Assembly (NCBI GenBank): GCA_963769605.1
Contig: CAVYML010000001.1
Span: forward strand, 186,001-250,000
Direction of reading: 5' to 3'
Length of the DNA stretch: 64,000 nt
Source: Fen-1254 sp963769605
Lineage (GTDB): Bacteria > Bacteroidota > Ignavibacteria > UBA10030
How positions within the stretch are numbered: the stretch's first letter is position 1; every line of letters starts with the position of its first letter. This document shows, in pieces, positions 43,285-52,525 of the stretch. Position numbers and translations under genes: made by a program. The notes under the pieces were generated by a model, which worked only from the letters and a program-made list of their open reading frames with translations, did not search any database and was not told where the DNA came from.

Positions 43285-45585
43285 ATGAAATTGAAAATTA
43301 CTATTTTGTGCAGTGCCATATTTTTAGTTTCATTTGTTTCTGTTCAAGCGCAGCCGGTCGCATTGTACGGCTTGCTCATCGACAAAAATTCGGGTTTGCC
43401 CGTCGGCAGCGCCAGGATTACGCTGCGTGAGCTTAAAAAAGAAACTCTTTCAAATGAAAACGGACAATTCACATTTCTGTCCATTCCATCCGGTTCGTAT
43501 ACTCTATCCGTGTTCCATCTCGCGTATAAAAGAATCGAGCGAATTGTATCAGTTCATGCCGGCGATACACTGCACCTGATGCTCGATCCAGCTCTCTTTC
43601 ATTCTGCCGATGTAGTAGTGCAGAGCGCGAAGGAAAATACCTACTCACAGGCGCAGCCGATTCCGGTGGCAGTTGTCGACGGCTCGACATATATCGAAAC
43701 AAGTGCACCTACAGTTTCCGATGCGTTAAGCCGCGAACCGGGCGTTGCGCTGGTTCGCGACGGACTGTGGGAAAGTCTCGTTTCCATACGCGGAATGACG
43801 CGATACAACATCGTTATGATGATTGACAACATACGCATTGAAACAGCTAACGATCATGCAGCGGCGCTTTCATTGATCGATTTGTTCGACATCGATCGTG
43901 TGGAAGTCATTAAAGGCGCAAGTTCGGCGCTTGCAGGTACGGGTGCATTCGGCGGCGTTGTAAATATTATTACAAAAAGTCCTTCATTCAGCGATCAGCC
44001 ATACATGAGTGGAGAATCGATGGTGCGGTACGAATCGGTCAATAACTCTCACGCGGAGTATCTCGCCCTAGAAAGCGGATCGGATGCATATCGCTTCCGG
44101 ACAAGCGGAATGTTCCGCAGGGCGGACAATTATACATCGCCGGAAGGCGTTGTACCGGATTCATATTTTAACGATTGGGATATTTCGGCGGATGCCGGCG
44201 TAAAATTATTCGGCGCGCATTCTTTCGATTTTACGTACCAGCGTTCCCAGACGGACGACGCAGGAATTCCGGGCGGTTCATCGTTGTTTCCGCCGACAGC
44301 AATGGTCAAGTACACGCTGGCCCGTAGGGAATTGTTCAAAGCGGAATATACGATTCCTACCATCAGCGAATATTTTTCTTCCCTGGTCATTCGTGCTTCG
44401 CAGCAAAACATAGAGCGGGACGTGCAATTGACAAAGAATATCGACACCGTCTTAACGCCGCACGCTGTTCATAAAACAGGAACGATACAAGCGGAAGCCG
44501 TTATCCTTCCGGCCGAAGGTCACTATGTAACAGCCGGTATCGAAGTTTGGGATCTGCAGCTTTCAAGCGGGCGTGAGAGCTATTTTTATAATAAAAATAT
44601 TATGGTAGAGTCGGTACCGCTGCCAAATTCTTCTTTTACAAGCGCCGGTGCATATATTCAGGATGAGTGGAAATTAGTTCCGGAAAAAACAACGGCGGTT
44701 GTCGGGGGAAGGTATGATGCCATTCAAGTTCATAATGATCTTACATTAAATCCGCTGTATATGATAAATTCACAAGGGAATAAAATTATACCGCCGACGC
44801 AAATTGTTTTATGGCCTCAAAGCACAGCAAATACACAAAGCTGGAGCGCCAATGCAGGTATTCAACAAAATATCGTAAAATGTCTGGATGCATCGTTTTT
44901 ACTGTCAACGGCGTTTCGAACACCAACGCTTGAAGAATTGTACGCTGATTTAACCAATTCGGCCATTCCCGTCGTCGGTAATCCGAACCTGCAGCCGGAA
45001 AAAAGCATCTCGCTTGACTGCGGCGTTCATTTTCACATCCGGTATGTTTCCCTGCACGGCGACGTATATTATAATACGTATCGTGATCTTGTAGGGGACA
45101 CGCTCGGTACATTCGAGGGTTCACCCGCTTATCTCAAAGCCAATATCGACGATGCACGCATTTACGGATATGAATTATCGTTGGATATAGACCCGTCGGA
45201 TGTATTGAAAATCCGTTCTTTGCTTTCTTACACGCGCGGTGAAGATACGAAGAATAATGCAAATCTCGGTCAGATTGCCCCGATGCAGGGCACTCTCGGT
45301 GCAGATTATATGGTTCAAAAAATCGGAACCGTGCATGCGGATTGCGACATAGTCGATAACAAAACCAATCTCGCAGCGAACGAGACATCGACAGGCGGCT
45401 ATGCACTCTACAATACCGGTTTTACGACCGCATCGCTTGAAGGATTCGGACTGCGCTTTAAATTGTCTGCAGGAATTCAAAACATCTTTAACCGCTCGTA
45501 TGTGAATTTTCTATCGACGCTGCGCGGCAATATGAATGATGAACCGGGAAGAAATGTCTATCTTTCTGTTTCGACAAACTGGTAA
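43285..45585 (+). CDS. TonB-dependent outer membrane receptor
   Basis: ATG at 43285 gives a clean signal peptide, MKLKITILCSAIFLVSFVSVQA; a GTG at 43261 is the alternative. A carboxypeptidase-regulatory-like domain follows (GLLIDKNSGLPVGSARITL...FTFLSIPSGSYTLSV, residues ~24-100), then the plug (VSDALSREPGVALVRDG...ISIRGM, IDRVEVIKGASSALAGTGAFGGVVNIITK) and a ~22-strand barrel ending in NVYLSVSTNW. There is no TonB-box proof in sequence. Ligand is unknown; the type resembles siderophore/vitamin receptors (BtuB/FepA-like) rather than SusC. The EamA gene follows by 16 bp. Confidence 0.93.
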   Translation: MKLKITILCSAIFLVSFVSVQAQPVALYGLLIDKNSGLPVGSARITLRELKKETLSNENGQFTFLSIPSGSYTLSVFHLAYKRIERIVSVHAGDTLHLMLDPALFHSADVVVQSAKENTYSQAQPIPVAVVDGSTYIETSAPTVSDALSREPGVALVRDGLWESLVSIRGMTRYNIVMMIDNIRIETANDHAAALSLIDLFDIDRVEVIKGASSALAGTGAFGGVVNIITKSPSFSDQPYMSGESMVRYESVNNSHAEYLALESGSDAYRFRTSGMFRRADNYTSPEGVVPDSYFNDWDISADAGVKLFGAHSFDFTYQRSQTDDAGIPGGSSLFPPTAMVKYTLARRELFKAEYTIPTISEYFSSLVIRASQQNIERDVQLTKNIDTVLTPHAVHKTGTIQAEAVILPAEGHYVTAGIEVWDLQLSSGRESYFYNKNIMVESVPLPNSSFTSAGAYIQDEWKLVPEKTTAVVGGRYDAIQVHNDLTLNPLYMINSQGNKIIPPTQIVLWPQSTANTQSWSANAGIQQNIVKCLDASFLLSTAFRTPTLEELYADLTNSAIPVVGNPNLQPEKSISLDCGVHFHIRYVSLHGDVYYNTYRDLVGDTLGTFEGSPAYLKANIDDARIYGYELSLDIDPSDVLKIRSLLSYTRGEDTKNNANLGQIAPMQGTLGADYMVQKIGTVHADCDIVDNKTNLAANETSTGGYALYNTGFTTASLEGFGLRFKLSAGIQNIFNRSYVNFLSTLRGNMNDEPGRNVYLSVSTNW

Positions 45586-45601
45586 AGTGAAAGAATAAAT
45601 T

Positions 45602-46474
45602 ATGTGGCTGCTGCTTGCACTCGTCTCGGCGTTCTTTTCTGCTGCCGCCGCCGTTACACAAAAGAAAATACTCTTTCGTATCGATGCATTAACCTTTTCA
45701 TTCATGCTGTCGATTGTTCTTATGGGATTTTCAATCGGCACATTGTTGTTCACGGATGTATTTCGCCTTTCATCCGCCACTCTCATCATTATTATCGTCA
45801 AAAGCGTTATTAATGCAGCGGCATTTTTATTCGTCATGATGGCGCTCCAGCGGGGAGGCATTAGTTCTACGCTTCCGCTTCTTGCCCTGACACCGGGAGT
45901 AACGGCATTGCTGGCGTACGGCGTTCTGGGGGAAAGTATTTCCGGATATGAAATTCTCGGCTTGCTTTTCATGATTGCCGGAGTTTTTTTGCTGGAGCGG
46001 AATGAATTTGCTGCATCAAACGATAAACAATGGTTCGATTCTTCCCATTGGTACATCGGTTCGGCGCTGCTGCTCTTTGCCGTCTCTTCCGTTTTCGATA
46101 AATATCTTGTCAGCGGCATCAAGACGCCCCCTCTCGTCGTCCTGTTCTACCAGCATGCAGTTTTTCTTTTACTCTACGGCGGCTTATATTTTAGAAAACG
46201 CCGGTCGTTCAGGTCTTTTACCGAACGCGGCATGAGACCGACGCTGCTTCTTATACTTGCCGTAGCGCTCTTTACGATGGGATATCGATATACGCAGCTT
46301 GCAGCCGTCAGGCTCGGTTCCGTGGCTTTAGTGCTGGCCGTAAAGCGGACTTCTGTTTTTTGGGCGGCATTGGTCGGCGGAAAACTGTTCGATGAAAAGC
46401 GGCTCGTACCGAAACTTATTGCTGCCGGATGTATCATTGCCGCTGGATTTTTAATTCTTAGGAATGTGGGGTAA
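45602..46474 (+). CDS. EamA-family (DMT) membrane transporter
   Basis: The 290-residue protein has ten hydrophobic helices in two EamA halves. The first half includes LLALVSAFFSAAAAVTQKKIL and LLALTPGVTALLAYGVLGESISGYEILGLLFMIAGVFLLE; the second SSVFDKYLVSG and GSVALVLAVKRTSVFWAALVGGKLFDEKRL...AGCIIAAGFLIL. DMT proteins export or import small metabolites. It follows the TonB receptor closely, so they may be co-transcribed. Substrate is unknown. Confidence 0.88.
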   Translation: MWLLLALVSAFFSAAAAVTQKKILFRIDALTFSFMLSIVLMGFSIGTLLFTDVFRLSSATLIIIIVKSVINAAAFLFVMMALQRGGISSTLPLLALTPGVTALLAYGVLGESISGYEILGLLFMIAGVFLLERNEFAASNDKQWFDSSHWYIGSALLLFAVSSVFDKYLVSGIKTPPLVVLFYQHAVFLLLYGGLYFRKRRSFRSFTERGMRPTLLLILAVALFTMGYRYTQLAAVRLGSVALVLAVKRTSVFWAALVGGKLFDEKRLVPKLIAAGCIIAAGFLILRNVG

Positions 46475-46477
46475 ATA

Positions 46478-47134
46478 ATGCGAATTGGCAATCGACAATC
46501 GACAATTGACAATCTCAAGGATATTCAGCAGGACATATTGGTTCTCCGTTCGAGGAAACAGGTAGACAGTATTGTCCGCTGGGTCGGCAAAGATAAACAG
46601 CGCTTCGCAGCATTGATGAAATTGTATCTTTCCCGCCCGGGCGGACAGGTCCTCGATGGAGATGCCGGTCAAGATGATAAAATTTCCCGGCATGCTGCAT
46701 GGGTGGTTGCGCATTGTGTCGAGCGGCATCCGGAGCTTGCCGTTCCATGGCTGAAATCGATCGTGAAAAAAATACAGGAACCCGGTATCCATGAAGCGCT
46801 TCGGCGGACAGGCATATCTGTTCTTCTATACTCGGAAATTCCCGCATCGTTACAGGGCGCTGTTGCGAATATTTGCTTTTCCTATATAACAGATCTTAAA
46901 ATCTCTATCGCGCCGCGTGCAGGAGCGATAAAGGTTCTGGCTCGCATTGCCGAACATAAGACGGAATTGGCGCTTGAGCTGCAGACAGTAGTAGAGCAGA
47001 TGCTGCCGTATTCGACTGCCGCATTCCGGTCTTGTGCACGGCATATCCTGAAATCGGTTCCGAAGGGGGAACCATTAAACAGAAGAGAGGAAGAGGACAA
47101 ATTTCTCAACGATTGGCTGTTAATGAAAAAATAG
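46478..47134 (+). CDS. HEAT-repeat-like helical protein of unknown function
   Basis: The 218-residue product is all-helical: DKISRHAAWVVAHCVERHPELAVPWLKSIVKKI, EALRRTGISVLLYSEIP and RAGAIKVLARIAEHKTELALELQTVVEQM are HEAT-like units. Homologues of this type are usual in Bacteroidota, function unknown. The first codons (MRIGNRQSTIDNLK) are written by a short tandem repeat (CAATCGACAATCGACAATTG), the same kind of sequence that fills other spacers here. The real start may therefore lie further in, for instance near DILVLRSRKQ, but no better start codon is visible. Confidence 0.65.
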   Translation: MRIGNRQSTIDNLKDIQQDILVLRSRKQVDSIVRWVGKDKQRFAALMKLYLSRPGGQVLDGDAGQDDKISRHAAWVVAHCVERHPELAVPWLKSIVKKIQEPGIHEALRRTGISVLLYSEIPASLQGAVANICFSYITDLKISIAPRAGAIKVLARIAEHKTELALELQTVVEQMLPYSTAAFRSCARHILKSVPKGEPLNRREEEDKFLNDWLLMKK

Positions 47135-47194
47135 CTTTCTCAAAAATTTCCTTCAAGCATTTTCCGATACGTTTGAAATTTCGTATTATAGAAT

Positions 47195-48451
47195 ATGCAG
47201 CAAAAGCCCGCACAAAAGCATGATCCGTACGCCGCTCTTCGATTTCCGGAATTTCGGTTTTTGGTGAGCGCGAATTTCCTGTTGACGATGGCCGGCATGA
47301 TTCAAGAGGTAGCCATCGGTTATGAAGTGTACCGCATGACCCGCGACCCGTTCGCGCTTGGCATGATCGGCCTCGTCGAGGCAGTCCCGTTTATGTCGTT
47401 TACTTTGTTCGGCGGACATATTGCCGATGTGCACAGCAAGCGTAAAGTTCTCATCTGGAGCGTCGGCGGAATTGCCCTCAGTTCTATAGCATTGCAAGTG
47501 GTCATGCGAATGCAGTATCTTTTAAGCATGTCTTCGCTCCTTCTTGCGATTTATGCGTCGTTGTTCGTCATCGGTCTCTGCCGCGCATTCCAATCCCCGA
47601 CCACAACTTCGCTGCGTGCAATTCTCGTAACGCCGGAAGTGATCGAAAATGCATCGACATGGGGAAGCACATCGTGGCAGCTCGGCGCCATTCTCGGGCC
47701 TGCAGCGGCGGGTTTTCTCTATGCCGGAATCGGTTTTGCCAATACGCTGCTTGTCGTCACCGTTTTTGTTGTTTTTTCTTTTACTCTTTTCTCAAGAATC
47801 AAAGACCATCAGATGGTCATAACCGGAAAAGGGGGCAATATTCTGGCGAGCATAAAAGAAGGAATTCACTTCGTCTTCGGAACGAAGATTATTCTCTATT
47901 CTATCTCGCTCAACTTGTTTTCAGTTCTCTTCGGAGGCGTTGTGGCTATTCTTCCGATCTACGCGCAGGATATTCTCAACGTTGGGCCGCAGGGACTCGG
48001 CATTCTGCGCGCTGCACCGTCCATCGGCGCGATTCTGATGCTCTTTCTTCTTGCCCGTTTTTCAGCGATGCATCATGCCTGGCGCAACCTGCTTTTTGCG
48101 GTGACCGGTTTCGGCATTTGTATTCTGGTTTTTGCAATTTCCCGATCGATGCTGCTCTCCGTTGCAGCGCTTTTTCTAAGCGGAGCCTCGGACAGCATAA
48201 GCGTTGTGATCCGCGCTACGATTTTACAGACCATGACGCCGGATAAAATGCGGGCCCGTGTACAGGCAGTAAACGGCATTTTTCTCGCTTCCTCAAATGA
48301 AGTCGGCGCTTTTGAATCCGGACTTGCTGCAAAGATAATGGGGACGGTACCATCCGTGATTTTCGGCGGTATTATGACTCTGTTGATCGTCGGGACTGTC
48401 TTTCGACGCACGGGAGATTTAATGAAAACAAGTGTTCGTTCCAAACGATAA
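47195..48451 (+). CDS. MFS transporter, EntS-like
   Basis: The 418-residue protein has 12 helices and begins with a conserved LRFPEFRFLVSANFLLTMAGMIQEVAIGYEVYRMTRDPFALGMIGLVEAVPFM. Motif A-like GGHIADVHSKRKVLIW follows helix 2. This is the enterobactin-exporter (EntS)/MFS_3 group, which exports siderophores, drugs or other hydrophobic molecules. The substrate is open. The start is not strongly supported by a ribosome binding site. Confidence 0.88.
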   Translation: MQQKPAQKHDPYAALRFPEFRFLVSANFLLTMAGMIQEVAIGYEVYRMTRDPFALGMIGLVEAVPFMSFTLFGGHIADVHSKRKVLIWSVGGIALSSIALQVVMRMQYLLSMSSLLLAIYASLFVIGLCRAFQSPTTTSLRAILVTPEVIENASTWGSTSWQLGAILGPAAAGFLYAGIGFANTLLVVTVFVVFSFTLFSRIKDHQMVITGKGGNILASIKEGIHFVFGTKIILYSISLNLFSVLFGGVVAILPIYAQDILNVGPQGLGILRAAPSIGAILMLFLLARFSAMHHAWRNLLFAVTGFGICILVFAISRSMLLSVAALFLSGASDSISVVIRATILQTMTPDKMRARVQAVNGIFLASSNEVGAFESGLAAKIMGTVPSVIFGGIMTLLIVGTVFRRTGDLMKTSVRSKR

Positions 48452-48507
48452 TTGTTAAGAAATCCTGTTCTCGCTTCTTGATGTCTGTTTCGTCTTTTCG
48501 TATAATG

Positions 48508-48548
48508 TAAAAAGAATTCAGAATTAAGAATTCAGAAGATAGAATTAA
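48508..48548. repeat. Intergenic GAATTAAGA / GAATTCAGA tandem repeat
   Basis: About four degenerate copies of AGAATTCAGAATTAAG. The same word fills 50327-50420 after the ABC exporter genes, so this pair of genes is bracketed by the repeat. Confidence 0.6.
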
Positions 48549-48564
48549 GTAAAGGTTGTGCTTT

Positions 48565-49485
48565 GTGAATTCCGAAATTATACTGAAAACCAGAAACCTT
48601 GGCAAGCATTACCGGCATCGCTGGGCGGTGAGGAATCTAAACCTTGAAGTGCATCGCGGCGATGTGTTCGGTTTTCTCGGTCCCAACGGCGCTGGAAAAA
48701 GCACGACAATTCGGATGATCCTTTCTCTGATTCGGCCGACCGAAGGGGATGTCGAGCTTTTCGGCTATCCCCTAAGTTCCGAACGAAGGAAAGCGCTTGC
48801 GCGCACGAGCGGGTTAGTCGAAAAGGCCGATTTTTATCTTTACCTTAGCGCTTTAAGAAATCTCGAAATTCTCGGCACATTATCGGGAGGCGTCGATCGC
48901 AGCCGCATTCAGGAAACGATAGCTTTAGTCGGTTTGAGCGGGCGCGAACACGACCGGGTGAAAACATATTCCCACGGTATGAAGCAGCGCCTCGGCATTG
49001 CACAGGCGCTTCTGGCGGATCCGGAGCTGGTTATTCTGGATGAACCGATGAACGGTCTCGATCCGCAAGGTATAAAGGAAATCCGCAATCTTATTCTCCA
49101 TCTCGCACACGAACGGGGAAAAACGATCTTCCTTTCATCGCACTTGTTATCCGAAATTGAATTGGTGGCCAACCGGATGGCTGTCATCAATCGGGGGGAA
49201 CTTGCAGCGCAGGGAGATGTCGAAGCATTGCTTGAGCACGGCGAACAGTACGTAAATCTCAAAGCCGGACCTGCAGAAAAAGTCCGGCAGATTCTGGAGG
49301 AAAAGGGAATACGGATCAGGTCATTTGATGAAGGTAGCGGTGAGTTTTCTCTCGATATTCGTTTTGATGAAACTGCGGATTTAACCGGTGCGCTTGTACG
49401 TGCCGATGTAGAAGTACATGCGGTCGTTCCGCGAAGGTCGCTGGAAGATTATTTTCTTTCTATTACGGAAAGCGGGGTGGAATAA
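48565..49485 (+). CDS. ABC transporter ATP-binding protein (CcmA/NatA type)
   Basis: GTG at 48565 is chosen because AAAGG lies nine bases upstream; a TTG at 48556 is too close to it. The 306-residue protein has Walker A GPNGAGKST (~38-46), Q loop, signature SHGMKQRL, Walker B LVILDEPMNGLD and the H loop FLSSHLLSEIE. A C-terminal domain follows (residues ~220-306, DUF4162-like). It powers the permease encoded by the next gene, starting 4 bp after its stop; export of a peptide, lipid or drug is the usual role. Confidence 0.92.
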   Translation: MNSEIILKTRNLGKHYRHRWAVRNLNLEVHRGDVFGFLGPNGAGKSTTIRMILSLIRPTEGDVELFGYPLSSERRKALARTSGLVEKADFYLYLSALRNLEILGTLSGGVDRSRIQETIALVGLSGREHDRVKTYSHGMKQRLGIAQALLADPELVILDEPMNGLDPQGIKEIRNLILHLAHERGKTIFLSSHLLSEIELVANRMAVINRGELAAQGDVEALLEHGEQYVNLKAGPAEKVRQILEEKGIRIRSFDEGSGEFSLDIRFDETADLTGALVRADVEVHAVVPRRSLEDYFLSITESGVE

Positions 49486-49489
49486 TTCT

Positions 49490-50326
49490 ATGCTGCGTCT
49501 TATTCGGGATGAACTGCTGAAGACATTTCTAAAAAAACGAACCTATATTGGATTCGGCATCATCCTTCTGATCGTTCCGCTGGTCGAGATAGCGATGAAT
49601 CTGGAAGGATCGCATTTTATTACGGCCATGACGCGGACGCTTGCAAGAGATTTCTTTTTTTCCGGCAATCTTTTTAACGGATGGTTCATTGCATATCAAA
49701 TTATGAACAGCCTCTGGCTTCATATTCCGATTCTCATTTCATTCGTTGTCGGCGATCAGCTTGCCGGTGAAGCGACTGCGGGAACATACCGGCTGATCCT
49801 GATTCGTCCCGTCTCCCGCACAAAAATATTTTTTGCCAAGTATGCCGCTTCGATTATTTATACGATTCTTTTTGTCGCTTTTCTGGGCGGTCTCAGCGTC
49901 GGTCTTGCGCTATTCCTGGCAGGAAGAGGTGATTTGCTCGTGTATAAAGGTGAAATTCTTCTGCTTACCGATAAGGATGTTGCATGGCGTTTTCTTGTCG
50001 GGTATATGTTCGCATTTTGGACTATGACAACCATTGCATCGATTTCTTTTTTCTTCTCATCGTTTGTGGATAATGCGATTGGTCCTATTGTCGGAACAAT
50101 GGGAGTCTATTTAATCTGTTCGATTATAACGCTGATGCCGATACAGCTTTTCGATGCCGTCCGCCCTCACTTGTTTACAAGTTATCTCGATCTCTGGTCG
50201 AGAGTATTCGCTGAACCGATCGATTGGGGGAAAATCCGGATCGGCGCTCTTTATCTTGGAGGATATTCGTTTGCATCGGTTGCAAGCGCCTGGTATATTT
50301 TTGTACGGAAGGATATACTCTCATAG
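49490..50326 (+). CDS. ABC-2 type transporter permease
   Basis: ATG at 49490 gives MLRLIRDELLKTFLKKRTYIGFGIILLIVPLVEIAM, the normal start of an ABC-2 permease (cytoplasmic helix then TM1); GGTGG precedes it. The 278-residue protein has six membrane helices and GEATAGTYRLILIRPVSRTKIFFAKY between helices 2 and 3, the coupling region of this family. It pairs with the ATPase just upstream as an exporter. Substrate is unknown. Confidence 0.88.
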   Translation: MLRLIRDELLKTFLKKRTYIGFGIILLIVPLVEIAMNLEGSHFITAMTRTLARDFFFSGNLFNGWFIAYQIMNSLWLHIPILISFVVGDQLAGEATAGTYRLILIRPVSRTKIFFAKYAASIIYTILFVAFLGGLSVGLALFLAGRGDLLVYKGEILLLTDKDVAWRFLVGYMFAFWTMTTIASISFFFSSFVDNAIGPIVGTMGVYLICSIITLMPIQLFDAVRPHLFTSYLDLWSRVFAEPIDWGKIRIGALYLGGYSFASVASAWYIFVRKDILS

Positions 50327-50515
50327 AATTAAGAAATCAGAATTTAGGATTTAGAATGCAGAATGTAGAATTCAGGAAATAGAATTAAGAAAATAGAATT
50401 CAGGATACTAAGGGGAGAGAGAAGAATGAAGAAAGATCATTTACCAATACGCAGAATGCCATCAGGTCTGATGAATAGCAGCACGCCAGCACCGCAGCAC
50501 AGCAGCACATTATTT
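50327..50515. repeat. Intergenic degenerate repeats (GAATTAAGA and AGCAGCACGCC families)
   Basis: About 50327-50420 consists of seven or eight copies of a ~10-bp GAATTNAGA-type word, and about 50474-50511 of CAGCACGCC/AGCACAGCAG words. Both families recur elsewhere in the window. No gene is seen. Confidence 0.6.
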
Positions 50516-50526
50516 AAGGACATCTT

Positions 50527-51801
50527 GTGGATTTCAGTGCGTCTCTAAAAAAAATCCGATATGGGTTCCATCCAAATTTCTGGATTGCGAACGGCATGGA
50601 GCTGTTCGAGCGGCTTGCGTACTATGGTCAGGCCGCGATCTTCAGTGTTTTCCTCCGCGACCATCTGCATCTCTCTCTTGCCGATGCGGGAAAACTTCAA
50701 TCGCTGTTCGGCGGATTGATCTATTCGCTTCCGATTCTCGGAGGAACGCTGGCCGATAAATTCGGATTTCGCCGGGCATTTTCAACGGCCTTCGCAATTC
50801 TTGCTGCAGGCTATTTGCTTATCGGTTCCACCGGTATGGAGCTCTTTGCCCCTCTCTATGCGCATCTTCCGGTGTTCTGGGCGCTTGTCGTTATCCTGAT
50901 CTTTACCGCATTCGGCGGAAGTTTTATCAAACCGTCCGTTCTGGGAACGGTTGCCGTCGCTTCCGTAAGTGAAAATAAATCTCTCGGTTATGCGATCTAT
51001 TATTGGTTGGTCAATATCGGCGCTGCCATCGGTCCTGCCCTTGCCTATCTTGTTCGCAACGAATTCGGTATTGAATTTGTATATCTTATTTCTTCAGTGA
51101 GCTGCCTGTTGATGTTTATCGTCAATGCGCTTTTCTATAAAAACATTGCAGCCGATTCCGCAGTGCCGGTAGAATCGCTCGGGACGAAGTTGAAAAATCT
51201 CCTTATTGTACTGAGGAATGCGCGCTTTATGGCGTTCCTGCTCATTTTTTCCCTCTTCTGGATAATGTTCTGGCAGGAATTTATTATTGTCCCGTTTTAT
51301 GTGAGGGACTTTATTTCCCGTGATGCTCCGTTTGAAATCATCGCATCCGCAGGTGCATGGGGAATTATTGCGTTTCAATTGTTTGTCAATCGATTGACAC
51401 GAAACCTTCCGGCAGACCGTGCAATCGCTGCAGGGTTTGCCGTTTCCAGTCTTTCGTGGTTAGTGGTTGCACTGCATCCGGCTATATCCACAATTATAGC
51501 AACTATTGTGGTTTTTTCAATCGGCGAAATGACGCAGGCGCCGCGCTATTATGAGTATATTTCAAATCTTGCGCCTCCCGGCCAACAGGGATTATATCAG
51601 GGATACGGTTTTCTGCCGATTGCTCTTGCTTATGCACTGGGGGGAATTTTGGGCACATGGATGTACGATCGCGTCGCTGTGCAGGCGCATTCGCCCGGAA
51701 GCATCTGGTTCGTTCTTTTCGGAGTCGGCATCCTTGCGACCCTCCTGATGATGTTGTATAATGTTTTTGCGAAAAAGAAAGCGGTTATAAATGAAAATTG
51801 A
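50527..51801 (+). CDS. MFS transporter of the POT/PTR peptide-transport type
   Basis: GTG at 50527 follows AAGGA. The 424-residue protein starts FHPNFWIANGMELFERLAYYGQAAIFSVFL, matching the N-terminal E-x-x-E-R-x-x-Y-Y of proton-coupled oligopeptide transporters (here MELFERLAYYG), and has GGTLADKFGFRRAF and FGGSFIKPSVLGTVA (PTR2-like). It has 12 helices with a regular length. Peptide uptake is likely but not proven. Its last 11 bp overlap the next gene. Confidence 0.8.
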   Translation: MDFSASLKKIRYGFHPNFWIANGMELFERLAYYGQAAIFSVFLRDHLHLSLADAGKLQSLFGGLIYSLPILGGTLADKFGFRRAFSTAFAILAAGYLLIGSTGMELFAPLYAHLPVFWALVVILIFTAFGGSFIKPSVLGTVAVASVSENKSLGYAIYYWLVNIGAAIGPALAYLVRNEFGIEFVYLISSVSCLLMFIVNALFYKNIAADSAVPVESLGTKLKNLLIVLRNARFMAFLLIFSLFWIMFWQEFIIVPFYVRDFISRDAPFEIIASAGAWGIIAFQLFVNRLTRNLPADRAIAAGFAVSSLSWLVVALHPAISTIIATIVVFSIGEMTQAPRYYEYISNLAPPGQQGLYQGYGFLPIALAYALGGILGTWMYDRVAVQAHSPGSIWFVLFGVGILATLLMMLYNVFAKKKAVINEN

Positions 51802-52525
51802 CGCATTGGTCCAAAAATCTCTACTGCCGGCATTTTTACTCGTTCTCCTTTTTCCATTCTCCGGAGAGGTTGTTGCGCAGACACGTCTCACGGGAACGGC
51901 GGTTCTGGAGAATGCGGAACGCGTGTTCGAGCCGGTACACGATTTTATTGTTTCCATCGACGCGGTGGTGAAAATGGAACATCTGAACGTGCCTGAAATG
52001 CAGGGTACCATGTATTTTAAAAAACCCGATAAATTGTATTTTGCTTCGAATGGATTCATGATGGTACCGCGCGAAGGAATTGCTTTCAACCCGGAAGGTT
52101 TGCGAAAAAAATACGATGTCGGGAAAATCATGAACGATACTCTTGATGGAATTCTATTCTACAAGATCGAATTGCGAACAAAGGAATTGAATTCCCCCGG
52201 GCATGATATGATTCTATGGATCAATGCATCCGACTGGACCATCGGCAAAATGGAAATGATGCCGTACGATGGAAGGCGCGTGACGCTCCGGTTTACATAT
52301 ACGCTGCAACAGGGGATGTACAGCCTGCCGGCTCGTGTGGAAATATTCTTCAATTCACAGGGATCGAATACAGCGCCGGATTCGACTCTCGGGGGCATGC
52401 CGCGCATGGCGTCTTTAAGCGGTTCCGCGATTGTGACATATACGAACTACAGAATCAATCAAGGCATCGATGATTCCATTTTCCAAACAAAGAATGAACA
52501 TGGATTCGGCTCAAAGAAAAAGTGA
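51791..52525 (+). CDS. LolA-like outer-membrane lipoprotein sorting protein
   Basis: A signal peptide (KSLLPAFLLVLLFPFSGEVVAQ) is followed by a LolA/LppX-type fold: residues 40-110 with VKMEHLNVPEMQGTMYFKKPDKLYFAS and residues 120-190 with KIELRTKELNSPGHDMILWINASDWTIGKMEMM. Such proteins are half-barrels that carry lipids or lipoproteins across the periplasm. The start overlaps the end of the POT transporter gene, so they are probably co-transcribed. The following MntH-like frame begins inside its 3' end. Confidence 0.75.
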   Translation: MKIDALVQKSLLPAFLLVLLFPFSGEVVAQTRLTGTAVLENAERVFEPVHDFIVSIDAVVKMEHLNVPEMQGTMYFKKPDKLYFASNGFMMVPREGIAFNPEGLRKKYDVGKIMNDTLDGILFYKIELRTKELNSPGHDMILWINASDWTIGKMEMMPYDGRRVTLRFTYTLQQGMYSLPARVEIFFNSQGSNTAPDSTLGGMPRMASLSGSAIVTYTNYRINQGIDDSIFQTKNEHGFGSKKK

